Shown: positions 35,761 to 45,400 of the stretch, piece after piece
Layout: every line of letters starts with the position of its first letter
Numbering within the stretch: position 1 is the first letter of the stretch
Assembly: GCF_017115025.1 (NCBI RefSeq)
Contig: NZ_JABXKM010000021.1
Coordinates: 1-46,422 of the forward strand
Length of the DNA stretch: 46,422 bases
Source: Nostoc sp. NOS(2021)
Lineage (GTDB): Bacteria; Cyanobacteriota; Cyanobacteriia; Cyanobacteriales; Nostocaceae
Direction: 5' to 3'
The notes under the pieces: generated by a model
What the model was told of the DNA's origin: nothing
Database searches by the model: none
What the model saw: only the letters and a program-made list of their open reading frames with translations
Translations under genes and position numbers: made by a program

Positions 35761-37143
35761 ATGGTTTTTCTATTACCTGGTGTCAAGTTTGATCTGGATC
35801 TGATCCAAAAGTACGACACTCGCGCACCCAGATATACCAGTTACCCGCCCGCTACAGAGTTAAGCGAAATATTCACCGAAACTGATTTTAAGGCCGCGAT
35901 CGCAGCCTCGAATCAACGCAAAACTCCTATGAGTTTATATTTCCACATCCCCTTTTGCCAAAGTGCTTGCTACTTCTGCGGTTGTAACACGGTAATTTCT
36001 AACAATAAGAATATTGCTAAACCTTACCTGGAGTCTTTGGTTCAAGATATCAAAAACATCGCAGCTTTAATCGATCCAGACAGAAAAGTGCTGCAAATTC
36101 ACTGGGGAGGTGGTACTCCTAATTACTTGGAGCCTCACCAAGTAGAACTTTTATGGAAAAACATCAATCGCTATTTCAACATCGATCCTCAAGCAGAAAT
36201 CTCAATTGAAATTAATCCCCGCTATATTGATAAAAACTACATTTTATTTCTGAGACAGATTGGGTTTAACCGCATTAGTTTTGGCATTCAGGATTTTAAT
36301 CGCCAAGTTCAAGTTGCTGTAAATCGTGTCCAGCCAGAAGAAATGCTATTTGATGTCATGAGTTGGATCAAAGAAGCTAAGTTTCAAAGTGTGAATGTAG
36401 ACCTAATTTATGGTCTACCTTATCAAACCCGCGAGACATTTCGGGAGACGGTGAAAAAGACTATTGAGTTAGATCCTGACCGAATTGTTGTTTTTAACTT
36501 TGCCTATGTACCGTGGCTGAAACCCACGCAAAAAAATATTCCTCAAGAGGCGCTACCGCCAGCAGAGGAAAAGTTAGAGATTCTGAAAATGACCATTGAA
36601 GAATTGACGAATAACCAATATCTATTTATTGGGATGGATCATTTTGCTAAAACTAATGATGAACTAGCGATCGCTCAACGTAATGGCACTCTCAAACGCA
36701 ATTTTCAGGGCTACACTACCCACGCTGAGACAGAACTCTTTGGTTTTGGTGCTACATCCATCAGTATGCTAGAAGATGCTTATGCTCAAAATCACAAGGA
36801 ATTAAAGGATTATTATCAAACACTTGCGCTAGGTGCTTTACCTGTTAGTAAAGGTATCAAGCTTACTCAGAATGATATCATCAGACGGGATGTGATCATG
36901 GGTATTATGTCTCACTTTCAATTGCATAAGCAAGACATTGAAAACAAATATCATATCAATTTTGATGAATATTTCTCTGAGGAACTAGAGGCGTTAAAAC
37001 CGCTAGAAGCCGATAGTTTAGTTAGTTTATCAAAAAATCACATCCAGATTACAGACATCGGTAGATTACTAGTAAGAAATATTGCCGTCATATTTGATAC
37101 TCATACAAGAACACGAGAGTCAAAATTCTCACGCGCCATTTGA
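35761..37143 (+). CDS. hemN: Oxygen-independent coproporphyrinogen III dehydrogenase (radical SAM)
   Basis: 460 aa. Decarboxylates coproporphyrinogen III to protoporphyrinogen IX without O2, using a 4Fe-4S cluster and S-adenosylmethionine. Cluster cysteines C66, C70 and C73 lie in HIPFCQSACYFCGC; the glycine-rich IHWGGGTPNYL and DLIYGLPYQT segments are typical. The frame is open 40 codons further upstream, but that part is CT-rich repeat DNA giving a His/Pro peptide. The ATG at 35761, with GGAA upstream, matches the HemN N-terminus (KYDTRAPRYTSYPPA). Belongs with ho2 and acsF for heme and chlorophyll supply at low oxygen. Confidence 0.94.
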   Translation: MVFLLPGVKFDLDLIQKYDTRAPRYTSYPPATELSEIFTETDFKAAIAASNQRKTPMSLYFHIPFCQSACYFCGCNTVISNNKNIAKPYLESLVQDIKNIAALIDPDRKVLQIHWGGGTPNYLEPHQVELLWKNINRYFNIDPQAEISIEINPRYIDKNYILFLRQIGFNRISFGIQDFNRQVQVAVNRVQPEEMLFDVMSWIKEAKFQSVNVDLIYGLPYQTRETFRETVKKTIELDPDRIVVFNFAYVPWLKPTQKNIPQEALPPAEEKLEILKMTIEELTNNQYLFIGMDHFAKTNDELAIAQRNGTLKRNFQGYTTHAETELFGFGATSISMLEDAYAQNHKELKDYYQTLALGALPVSKGIKLTQNDIIRRDVIMGIMSHFQLHKQDIENKYHINFDEYFSEELEALKPLEADSLVSLSKNHIQITDIGRLLVRNIAVIFDTHTRTRESKFSRAI

Positions 37144-37722
37144 TAAGCTATTCCATATTTAACTTGCATATCTTGGGCGGGCGAGACGCCCACCCCACAA
37201 AAAATGTCCAATTTCAGATTATGCAAACTAGATGTGGTTTAGCTGACAAATTTTGCTATTATCTCCTGAATCTACCTTGAAAACAACGGTTGAGGGAAGC
37301 TAATATGTTGCAATTATTAAAATAATTGTTGTGAGCAAAGTTGATTATCTGTAATTAAATATAAATAATCAATGAATGCTACCGAAATCGCTAGAGATTT
37401 TTAGGAGCAATATTGTAACGCATCTCCAAAAAGTTAGATAATATTTTTCCATCTTCAGATAGATATAAAAAAATATACATTGATTAATTTAGTAGTGTCT
37501 AGTTCCATAGCAAATAAGGTCTAGACTTATGTATTGAATAATTCCTGATTTATCGGCTAAAACTTTCGTTTAACATTTTTATGCTAGAAATGCCAATACT
37601 CATCCAAATCTTGATGTAAACTCTTTTGTCTAACTTTTGGATTTAGCATTTATCCCATCTGGTAGAAAGAATTTTGAATCAGAGTTGATAACTTAGATAC
37701 AAGTGAGATTGTTGAGGCAGTT
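37144..37722. other. Spacer after hemN
   Basis: 579 bp, AT-rich, no gene seen. A GC-rich hairpin at 37175-37195 (GGGCGGGCG-AGA-CGCCCACCC, one mismatch) resembles a common Nostoc spacer repeat and may end hemN transcripts. The promoter of the next gene should lie towards 37680. Confidence 0.5.
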
Positions 37723-38001
37723 ATGAGTATTATTGCTTGGGTAGTTTTAGGACTTTTGGCAGGTGCGATTGCTAAAGCTATTTATCCTGGCTATCAAGGC
37801 GGCGGAATTCTCTCCACAATGATTTTGGGTATCATTGGTGCTTTCGTCGGTGGAAGTCTGTTTACCTTACTACGAACAGGAACTCTGCAAATTACTGCGG
37901 CTGGCGCTGGGTTAACTCTTCCTGGTATTTTAGTGGCTGTGCTCGGTGCAATTGTTGCTATTTATCTATGGGGATTAATCAGGAGAAACAGCAACATCTA
38001 A
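37723..38001 (+). CDS. GlsB/YeaQ/YmgE-family membrane protein
   Basis: 92 aa, almost entirely hydrophobic and glycine-rich with about three membrane helices: WVVLGLLAGAIAKAIYPG, then TMILGIIGAFVGGSLF and ILVAVLGAIVAIYLWGLIRR. This is the pattern of the small 'transglycosylase-associated' family, often stress-induced; the biochemical role is unknown. It lies 173 bp before the manganese catalase on the same strand, which fits a stress theme but may be separate transcription. Confidence 0.9.
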   Translation: MSIIAWVVLGLLAGAIAKAIYPGYQGGGILSTMILGIIGAFVGGSLFTLLRTGTLQITAAGAGLTLPGILVAVLGAIVAIYLWGLIRRNSNI

Positions 38002-38174
38002 TCGCTGATTGCCAGTTATTAACACTGAACACGACTACTGTATTTTATCAGTCTTCTAGTTCACCAGTTTGAGAAGCTATCAAACATCAAATTAGCTCTA
38101 TCTGGAAAGATGCTAGTAGACAATAAAATAGCCGATCCTTTCTGTAACATCATAATTTTTGGAAGTGTAAATCC

Positions 38175-38867
38175 ATGTTTTTTCACAAGAAAGAGCCTAT
38201 TCATGCAGTTAACGTTAGTGAAGCAAATCCTCGTTTTGCTCAGTTGCTTCTAGAGCAGTTTGGCGGAGCTACTGGAGAACTGAGTGCAGCTCTCCAATAT
38301 TGGGTTCAATCATTCCATGTCGAAAATGCTGGAATTAAAGATATGCTCCAAGACATTGCGATCGAGGAATTCAGCCATTTAGAAATGGTTGGTAAACTCA
38401 TTGAAGCTCATACCAAAAATGTGGATCAAACAGAGGCTTATAAGAGTACTCTCTTTGCAGTTCGAGGGGCTGGGCCTCATTTTCTAGATAGTCAGGGTAG
38501 TGCTTGGACTGCAACTTACTTGAATGAGGGTGGAGATGTAGTGCGTGATTTGAGAGCTAATGTTGCAGCTGAAGCTGGCGCTCGTCAGACTTACGAAGCA
38601 TTGATCAAGTTGGCAACCGACAAAGGAACCGAAGAGACTTTAGTGCATCTGTTAACACGAGAAATTTCTCATACCCAGATGTTTATGAAAGCTCTAGATT
38701 CACTGGGTAAGTTGACAGATCCATTCTTTGGTAATATTAAGCCAGATGAAACTGTTGCTCTTTACTACAACCTATCTACAAACGGTGATGGTAAAGATGA
38801 GCGTGGCCCTTGGAATTCTGAGCCAACATTCAAATATATTGCTAATCCGCTAGAAAGTCACTCTTAA
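38175..38867 (+). CDS. katB: Manganese (non-heme) catalase
   Basis: 230 aa, the length of the Anabaena Mn-catalase KatB. It turns H2O2 to water and O2 at a dimanganese site in a four-helix bundle. Ligands visible are about E35 (GATGELSAAL), E65 and H68 (EEFSHLEM), E133 (VAAEAGARQTYE) and H166 (REISHTQMF). C-terminal segment ERGPWNSEP is typical. No signal peptide, so cytoplasmic. Two hairpins follow (38927-38944 and 38997-39025), the second with an 11-bp perfect stem, and likely end the transcript. Confidence 0.93.
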   Translation: MFFHKKEPIHAVNVSEANPRFAQLLLEQFGGATGELSAALQYWVQSFHVENAGIKDMLQDIAIEEFSHLEMVGKLIEAHTKNVDQTEAYKSTLFAVRGAGPHFLDSQGSAWTATYLNEGGDVVRDLRANVAAEAGARQTYEALIKLATDKGTEETLVHLLTREISHTQMFMKALDSLGKLTDPFFGNIKPDETVALYYNLSTNGDGKDERGPWNSEPTFKYIANPLESHS

Positions 38868-38996
38868 TTCCATAGATTGATTTGAAGCAAAGAGATTTTT
38901 GGGAAATTCTTGAAAACTCCCAATTATCCTGTGGGTAAATAGCCCACCTTATTTAGCAATTGTTGGGCTGTTTAGCTACATCTCGTGAACAAAAAG

Positions 38997-39025
38997 ATTC
39001 CCGACTTCTTAGAAAAGTCGGGAAT
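38997..39025 (+). terminator. Hairpin downstream of the manganese catalase
   Basis: ATTCCCGACTT/AAGTCGGGAAT perfect 11-bp stem, 7-base loop; weak T-run on the + strand but AAAAA before it, so it could act on either strand. Confidence 0.55.
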
Positions 39026-39033
39026 TTGAGTTA

Positions 39034-39146
39034 ATACCATTTCTTTTTGAAGATGCGCCTATAGAACTTACCCAAAACCGCGCTGTAGGGGCAATTCATG
39101 AATTGCCCCTACGTGAATAAAGCGCAGCCTCACATAGAATTGGTAT
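39034..39146. mobile_element. 113-bp inverted-repeat element, copy B
   Basis: Inverted relative to copy A at 9971-10083 and identical except for one base (CCGCGC here, CCCCGC in the complement of copy A). Carries the same central 28-bp palindrome and ATACC/GGTAT ends with TA flanks. Confidence 0.82.
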
Positions 39147-39245
39147 AAGTATTTGGGTATTAGACTCAATTTAAAATAGCTATAGCTATACTGAAAAATT
39201 CAGAGCGATCGCCCCTTCATTATCTACCCCGACGTTTCGGAATTC

Positions 39246-39425
39246 ATGCAGCGCAGTGATAATTTGGTTGTTGTGAAACCCTGGCCTTTCCAGAACGATA
39301 AATTCACAGTCAATGTCGAAGCCTGCGACCTCTGCAAGGCAAAATTTGAGAGCAGCACCGAATTAATTCAAGCACTACAAGAAGCTCCCATCAAGGTACT
39401 AGAGCGGACATTCGTTAAAAGTTAG
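39246..39425 (+). CDS. Small hypothetical protein (59 aa) or C-terminal gene fragment
   Basis: Reads MQRSDNLVVVKPWPFQNDKF, then a CDLC motif and a helical end (SSTELIQALQEAPIKVLERT). The composition looks protein-like. The frame is open 17 codons upstream (IYPDVSEF) without a start codon, so this may be the tail of a lost longer gene. Ribosome-binding site weak. Family not recognised. Confidence 0.4.
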   Translation: MQRSDNLVVVKPWPFQNDKFTVNVEACDLCKAKFESSTELIQALQEAPIKVLERTFVKS

Positions 39426-39520
39426 ATAGACACTTACAGCTTTTTTTAGCTAAATAGACCACGCAGTAGGGGCACAGCATTGCTCATGCCTGTTAACTTA
39501 AGCTAAAACCCTTTTAAAAC

Positions 39521-39627
39521 CTCGTTTCCAGCCTCTGACTGGAAATGCTGCTTCATTGCGGCTCTGCCGCAAGTCAACAGGCGGCAGCCCTCCCATTAGG
39601 CATTAAGAGTCGGAGACTGGGAACGAG
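39521..39627. mobile_element. Putative 107-bp inverted-repeat element
   Basis: CTCGTTTCCAGCCTCTGACT (39521) and the complement of AGTCGGAGACTGGGAACGAG (ending 39627) match at about 16 of 20 bases. Inside are a TTTCCAG/CTGGAAA and a TTGCGG/CCGCAA hairpin. No ORF. Confidence 0.6.
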
Positions 39628-40043
39628 ACAATCTTTAAAAGCTTGTTATAGACTGGCTTTCACTTTAAGTTGACACCCATGAGCATTGCTGGCCCCCTAC
39701 GACAGATGTGGTTCAAATAAATAAAAATTGTTGTAAGTTGTCGCCACTATATTAAAGCCCCCAGATGGGGGCTTTTTGGTATTAGAAAATACAGGCGATC
39801 GCTAGGATAGCTGTATAATTTATGGCAAGTTTTTTATATCGGCTAGCAATATGCCAAAATTGCTTGAGTCGATTGTTCGCAGGTTTTTCAGGATATAAAG
39901 AGTTTGAAAACACGCCCTAGTTGCCCTCTGCTAACGGCTAAATACGCATATCTATCAGGTATAATTACAGAGGTTTTATATAAGTACTATTGCTATGAAT
40001 AAGATGTTTAACAAAATCTCAAAAATAAGTTTTTTGTGCATTC
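39628..40043. other. Spacer with an isolated terminator hairpin
   Basis: No gene seen. A perfect hairpin at 39754-39775 (AAAGCCCCC-AGAT-GGGGGCTTT, then TTGG) looks like a Rho-independent terminator for an unseen transcript, possibly a small RNA from 39640-39750. Confidence 0.5.
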
Positions 40044-40319
40044 ATGAAATTAATCCAGATCCTAAAAGTAGCTGTAATTCCTGTTTTGACTGTATTTAGC
40101 TTTCTTTCTACATCAAATACAGCACTAGCTGACTACTTAACAAACAACGGGATAGGAGGTAGATACCATTATGAATTATGGTCTACCGATGATAACAAGG
40201 ATTACTACTTGAAAACTTGGCCAAATGATCAAGGAAGTCCAGAAAGTGCTCCATCATACTGCATAACTCGACATTTCTCCTCTAGTAGGGAAGCTCTAAG
40301 TTATATAGGGAAGCTCTAA
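40044..40319 (+). CDS. Small secreted protein, C-terminus altered by a 20-bp duplication
   Basis: 91 aa. A Sec signal peptide covers about residues 1-29 (hydrophobic VAVIPVLTVFSFLS, likely cut after NTALA). The mature part is about 62 aa, acidic-aromatic, with one cysteine (SYCITRHF). The last codons come from a 20-bp tandem duplication (40285-40323): the second copy shifts the frame and ends the protein at IGKL. Without it the end would be REALSYFDSLGR. Function unknown. Confidence 0.65.
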   Translation: MKLIQILKVAVIPVLTVFSFLSTSNTALADYLTNNGIGGRYHYELWSTDDNKDYYLKTWPNDQGSPESAPSYCITRHFSSSREALSYIGKL

Positions 40320-40380
40320 GTTATTTTGATTCTCTAGGGAGGTAGTCCAGTAAAAGATGAAGAGAGTTTCAGACTCTTAT

Positions 40381-40518
40381 TTAAACCCGGATGGTTCCTG
40401 AGCCTGTCGTTCGCGTAGCGTCCCGCAGGGAAGGACTGAAACTGAAGCTACGTGTAGACGAACGCGAGTGCGTCTCCAAGAGTTGGGGACTTAAACCCTT
40501 TAATTTACGATAAAAAAG
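40381..40518. repeat. Composite spacer repeats, including a block shared with the psbZ downstream region
   Basis: GCGTAGCGTCCCGCAGGGAA and GACGAACGCGAGTGCGTCTC are Nostoc-type palindromic repeats; the second recurs at 1702-1722. Bases 40490-40518 are identical to 11200-11228. Confidence 0.7.
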
Positions 40519-40543
40519 AGCCAGAGAACTAACTATCTGGCTC
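40512..40543 (-). terminator. Rho-independent terminator of psaK
   Basis: On the minus strand GAGCCAGA/TCTGGCTC stem with 10-base loop followed by TTTTTT, 51 bp after the psaK stop. Confidence 0.9.
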
Positions 40544-40593
40544 AAAGCTGGAGACAAAAGAATCATCAAATAAAGGCTAACTTGGGTAAGAAC

Positions 40594-40854
40594 CTAAATT
40601 CTTCCCAGGTTATGCAGCCCTAAGACAGCGCCCACTCCTAAGATATGACCAAAGGCGGCACTTGCTAAAAAGGCTGGTAAACCAAAATCACCTAAGAAAT
40701 TGCCTAAGGGTAGTTTTGGTTCTGCGTTGGGATACTTGATGGTAGATTTGCCAATGGCAATGGCAAGGAGATTAGCGAGGATTATAATCAGCCCAACTAT
40801 AGGACTCCATTCCAGGGGTGTGGTTGCAGCAGCGAGTAAGGTTGAAGTAAACAC
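40594..40854 (-). CDS. psaK: Photosystem I subunit X (PsaK)
   Basis: 86 aa, two transmembrane helices, at the edge of the photosystem I trimer where it binds chlorophyll and carotenoid and helps antenna coupling. Marks: TTPLEWSPIVGLIIILANLL, AIGKSTIKYPNAEP, and AAFGHILGVGAVLGLHNLG at the C-terminus. The N-terminal MFTSTLLAAAT is the short presequence seen in cyanobacterial PsaK. A strong terminator follows, so it is monocistronic. Cyanobacteria often have several psaK copies; I cannot tell which paralogue this is. Confidence 0.95.
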   Translation of the reverse strand: MFTSTLLAAATTPLEWSPIVGLIIILANLLAIAIGKSTIKYPNAEPKLPLGNFLGDFGLPAFLASAAFGHILGVGAVLGLHNLGRI

Positions 40855-41270
40855 CTGATTTGCTCCTGAAATTTATTAATGGTTGAAAATATAATCTGAA
40901 ATTTTCCGAAGCAAATTCCAGAAAGTACCCAATTTTGCATCAATATTTAACAGTTATTCTTACTACTTAATACAACCTGAGTTCAACGCGGTGAGTTAAG
41001 TGTGGTAACTGGTTTGAACTTCAATGTGATAAGTAGACATTTTTAAGTTTTAAATTATACCAGATTATCAAATGCCAAGGAGAATTAATCGGAGTTCATC
41101 TATACAGCAATTCCAAATTCAAAAGTTGAGGCATGGGTGCCTACCTACCGTTTTGCGGCAGCAACTTCACAATCTTGCTTTTCACACCCATCCTGGGGAC
41201 TGATGAATTCAGGGGCTAAGGGAATTACTAGGGACTGAGAAGGGGACACAATCACGGGTAGACGCTCCCT
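40855..41270. other. Spacer with the psaK promoter region
   Basis: 416 bp without a gene. The psaK promoter should lie at about 40870-40960 on the minus strand. The rest is the 3' side of the ATPase operon; I see no clear terminator. Confidence 0.5.
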
Positions 41271-42491
41271 TCATGTCTTCAAATTGACAACATCCTGCTG
41301 TGTAACCCATTCCTCAAACAAGCGAGAACCTAATGTATAGGACTCGTCATCCAATTGCCGAATTACACCAGTACCAGCAATAACTTCTAATGCGTCTGCC
41401 ACCTTGACTCGGCTGAAACCTGTGTATTGTGCTAAATCTTGCGGAGTTCCTTTGTGGTGCTGCACAAGGGCATAATAAACTTTGCGTTCATCTTCGCCAA
41501 AACAACCAGACAGATGTTCTGCATTCCACCACGCTGAAAAGTCTTTGTCATGATGCTGTAGCAATTTGTCGATGAGATTAGCGCGGGTTTGTTGTTGGTG
41601 GTTAGAGTCAAAAATAATATTTAAAGCTTGTTGCGTCAGGTAGGGATGGCAACCCGACCATTCGATAAGTGAGGTAATTTTTTCCTCACTCAAAGATATT
41701 TTCTCTTGTTCGGCGCGATCGCTAATTAATTCTTTGGTTTCATTATCCCTTAAAGGAGCCAACCATTCAATTTCTGCTATGTTTAATAATGGCGAACCGA
41801 CGCGCTGCTGATACTCTTTCAAATCTCGATAGCCCGATAGTAAAAGACCCAAGCAAGGTTTGATGGCAGTGTCGGTATCTTTTAAACCGCGTAGGTAAGA
41901 CCAAGCATCAGTCGCCCAATTCTGGCGCACAATGAACTCAGCGCCATCGATGAGAAAGCAAACTCCTTGAAAATTTAATTTCCGCAGTTCTTCAGTGGTT
42001 TTTAAGAACGCCAACCGAAAGCTATCGTTATTTAAACGTCTTTCGGAGTCGGGATTATTAATATTTAATTTGATATTCAGTTGTTTGAGAAAACTCAGGG
42101 TAACTTCGCCACTCTTAATTTGACTGAGAAACTCGCGATACATTTGCCGAATTTCCGTCAGAGGAACTTCTCGCCAGCATTCTATAGCTTCGCGGAATCT
42201 AGCAATCAGAAGATAACGCAGATTGTCTAAATCTTTCGGTTGTTCCAATTGGAGGTCAATTAGTACGGGGAAGGCGCGGCGAGGATAATTAGTGTTTAGA
42301 TTCAGCAAATTCCACTCTACAGCACGTAAAGCACTCGTTTTACCCAAACGCCGTCCGCCTAAGAGAATCCGTACCTGGAAGGGTGACTTAAGCATTGTGT
42401 TGATTAATTCGCTGCGTCCGAAGAAGTGGGAGGGGTCTGTTATGGCGACGCGAAAATTATCAAAAGGACGTTCTCCTACAAAATTCTGCAT
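41271..42491 (-). CDS. AAA/STAND-type P-loop ATPase with C-terminal winged helix
   Basis: 406 aa from the ATG at 42491. An in-frame ATG at 42530 would give 419 aa but overlaps the upstream gene more; 42491 has GAGGAA about 10 bases before it and a 16-bp overlap, typical of translational coupling. Marks: FFGRSELINTML, Walker A LLGGRRLGKTSAL, Walker B GVCFLIDGAEF, SGCHPYLTQQALN, and a winged helix near 350-400 (GTPQDLAQYTGFSRVKVADA). It is paralogous to the last ATPase domain of the upstream gene (SFFGRTELL, GLRKSGKTSVL, SGGHPFVSRQL). No nuclease or membrane segment. Probably a partner in one complex. Confidence 0.82.
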   Translation of the reverse strand: MQNFVGERPFDNFRVAITDPSHFFGRSELINTMLKSPFQVRILLGGRRLGKTSALRAVEWNLLNLNTNYPRRAFPVLIDLQLEQPKDLDNLRYLLIARFREAIECWREVPLTEIRQMYREFLSQIKSGEVTLSFLKQLNIKLNINNPDSERRLNNDSFRLAFLKTTEELRKLNFQGVCFLIDGAEFIVRQNWATDAWSYLRGLKDTDTAIKPCLGLLLSGYRDLKEYQQRVGSPLLNIAEIEWLAPLRDNETKELISDRAEQEKISLSEEKITSLIEWSGCHPYLTQQALNIIFDSNHQQQTRANLIDKLLQHHDKDFSAWWNAEHLSGCFGEDERKVYYALVQHHKGTPQDLAQYTGFSRVKVADALEVIAGTGVIRQLDDESYTLGSRLFEEWVTQQDVVNLKT

Positions 42492-45400
42492 TGCTTGATT
42501 TCCTCTTCTGTCATCTGCATTTGAATCCACCGTGATAAGAGAGGAATTCGGATATGGTAGAAATCCTGATGCTCAACTTCCTCCTGATACAACAATCCAA
42601 CATTTATGAGCCAATTACAAGCGTCTAAGCACTGGTTGGCTGTGAACTGGTTTCTGAGTTGGTTGAGTAATGTTGTTTCTGCTATCCTGTCTCGGTAACA
42701 TTCGTTACAGGCGATGGTGCGGAGAATGGTAATTGCCACTTGAAAGTCGCGTTTTTCTAAATCTTCCCAAATGCTTCTTTCTAAGTAATTTTTTAACTCA
42801 CCTGTCTGGCTTAAAGTCTTTTCTAAATATGGTTCTACCATTGCCCATTCAATGAGCATATTTCCGTTGACAACAGGTTTAGTATTATCTTTTATCTTTT
42901 CTGTTAAAAAACGAGCTAGTTGGCGAGAAACAAAGGGATGTCCACCGCTTTGATGATGGATTTGTTGAGGAGTTGTTGTATCAAACTCTAACCCCATTAA
43001 TTTGCCTAGATTAACCAACATTTCTTGTGTTTCTTCTGCTGAAAAAGGAGGCAAAAATATTTCTTTGAAGAAGCTAAATACAGGATTAGTTGCAACTCCT
43101 TTTTGCTCCCACGAGTTAATGCGATTGCAATCTGGATGCACATCAGCCACAAGCAGCGACATTTGTAGCTGTTGTTGGCACAACACGCGCAGCGCCCCAA
43201 AACAAACATTAAATTCTTCAGCTTTTTCGCGGCTGTCTTCTGATGTGGGAATAATTCTTTCTACTTCATCTAAAAAGCAAAGGATGGGCAATTTATATTT
43301 ATGACTTTTCTGGATGACACGGACATACTCACTGATGCGTTGAATAAATTCTCCAGTTAACTCTGCGGCTGATTTATCTGAAGAAAAAAGTTCAAATTGA
43401 GGAAGTGGAATTTCAGTTTCTAGAGTAGATAGACCCTGGAGAATATCGTTAAATAAAGCAGCACCATAGCGAGAACCACCATAGCGTTGCAAGTCAATGT
43501 GTACGATGGGATATTCGCGCAACATAAAGCCTAATTGGAGAAGCACGGAAGTTTTACCAGACTTGCGTAATCCAAATAGTCCCACTCCTTGATATCTTAG
43601 TAGTTCTTCTCCCAAGCGTTGCAATAGTTCTGTGCGACCGAAAAACGATAAGGTGTCACTAATGGCGTTCTTGTCATCAAAGAAATCAGCACGCTGGAGG
43701 TAGCGATCGCAATATTCTTCCAGCAATCCTCTACATTCATATTTATTGGGTAATGCTTTTTCTATTGATGTTAGCGGTATAGGAATTAGCACAAAATGGT
43801 CGCGTAACCGCACCTTAGCTATTTCCATTCTGGCTGTGGTATCCGGGGGAACTTTGTATATCAAAATCCCAGCTTTTTGAGTGTGTTTTGTTGAGAATTT
43901 TTGGGCAATTTGTACTAGACGTATAACATCTTGGTCAGTTGGCGTGTCAACAGTTATTAAGACAGGTAAAGGCGTGTAAATGCTGAGACTACTTTCAGTA
44001 ATTTCGATTGTCAGGTCGAGTGAATTCTCACGTTTTATCTTGGCATCGATTTGTTCTAAAAACTTAGTTACCAAATCTAAAGACTGAGTTTTCTGTTCGT
44101 GTTGTTGCAGCAGTGGCTTGACATCTTGTGTCCATTCTTGTGGCAAACGTAAATTTAATAGCTGAACAAATTTATCGCTCAATGTATGGTCTTTGCTGTT
44201 AGCGGCGTATTCAATTAATCTTTCACGCAATACTAAAGCAGTATCTAAAGGAAGTAAGTTTGCTAATAATAAGTAAACACCGCGAAATCTGGGATCATTA
44301 ATGTGTTTGTTTACAATTTCTTGAACTTCTTCACCTTCACCGCGAAAGTTTTGCAAAAGGAAGAATTCCATAATTTTGTCGTGGCGAAAATACCAAGTTT
44401 TCTGGGATTCTCCTTTATTTTCCCGTTGACGGCTGACGACCATCTTATATTTTTCATCTTCCATACTGGTTAATTCTTGTTTGAATTCATCACCAGGGAT
44501 GGCGCTTTCGTCATTCAGCCGCATTTGGTAAACTGCTTGAGAAAATTTCTTTAAAGGGAATTCGTGTTGCCATTCTCGCTGGTATTCTGCCGCCATCAAT
44601 TGATATTGCTGTTCTTGCAGGCGAAACAAATTTGGTTGCTGGCCTTGTGATAGCATCAGGGCAACCAGCGTTAAATCCATCGGGTTGGAAAGGATGCGCT
44701 TCGCTAGTGCTAAATCTTCTGGGGATTGTTGCTCGTTGAATGCTTCTGCAATGTAGTTGGAACAGGCTTGTTCGTATTCAGTCATGCAACCAAACCCCTC
44801 AGTCCCTTTCCCTGTGAGGGAAGGGGAATGCGACTCTCTTGCAGGTTGGATAGTGTTTAAATCAGAGTCACCCATCCCAATCTCTAATCCCCTATTTCCA
44901 GTCACCAGTCCCCAATAACGAGAAAGCAAAAACTGCTGGATTTGTTCGGGCTGCAATGGCTGCAATTCATATTTTTTGGCTGTAGTGGGCGGTATCCACT
45001 CTAGGGGCTGGGTTGTCATGATCATATTGCCCCTTAAATAGCTTTCGGCAAACTGAGATACTTTTGCCCGCGTGTCGGCTGTAACTTCGTTCAGTCCGTC
45101 AATACAAATATCAAACGCCCCATTATAAATCAGGTTTTTGAGGAACTTTGCATCTTCTGCCTGTCCACGTAGTTTGGCATAAATTGCTTCAATCACCCCT
45201 TTGTCACACTTTTGGGCGGGGAGGTAAACAACTATGCGCTGGGAGTTGTTCACCAAATGCCGCAGAAACATTGATTTGCCTAAACCAGAGTCGCCTTCTA
45301 AGACGATTTGTCCTTGGAGAGTGGGCAGTGCTTGGGTAATAGGTTGAATTTCTGGTGTTATGTTATCTGTGAAATTTGTCTTCGGCTGCACCCGCTTTTG

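Noticed and set aside
40381..40569. 62-codon minus-strand ORF
   Set aside because: Made of spacer repeats and the psaK terminator.
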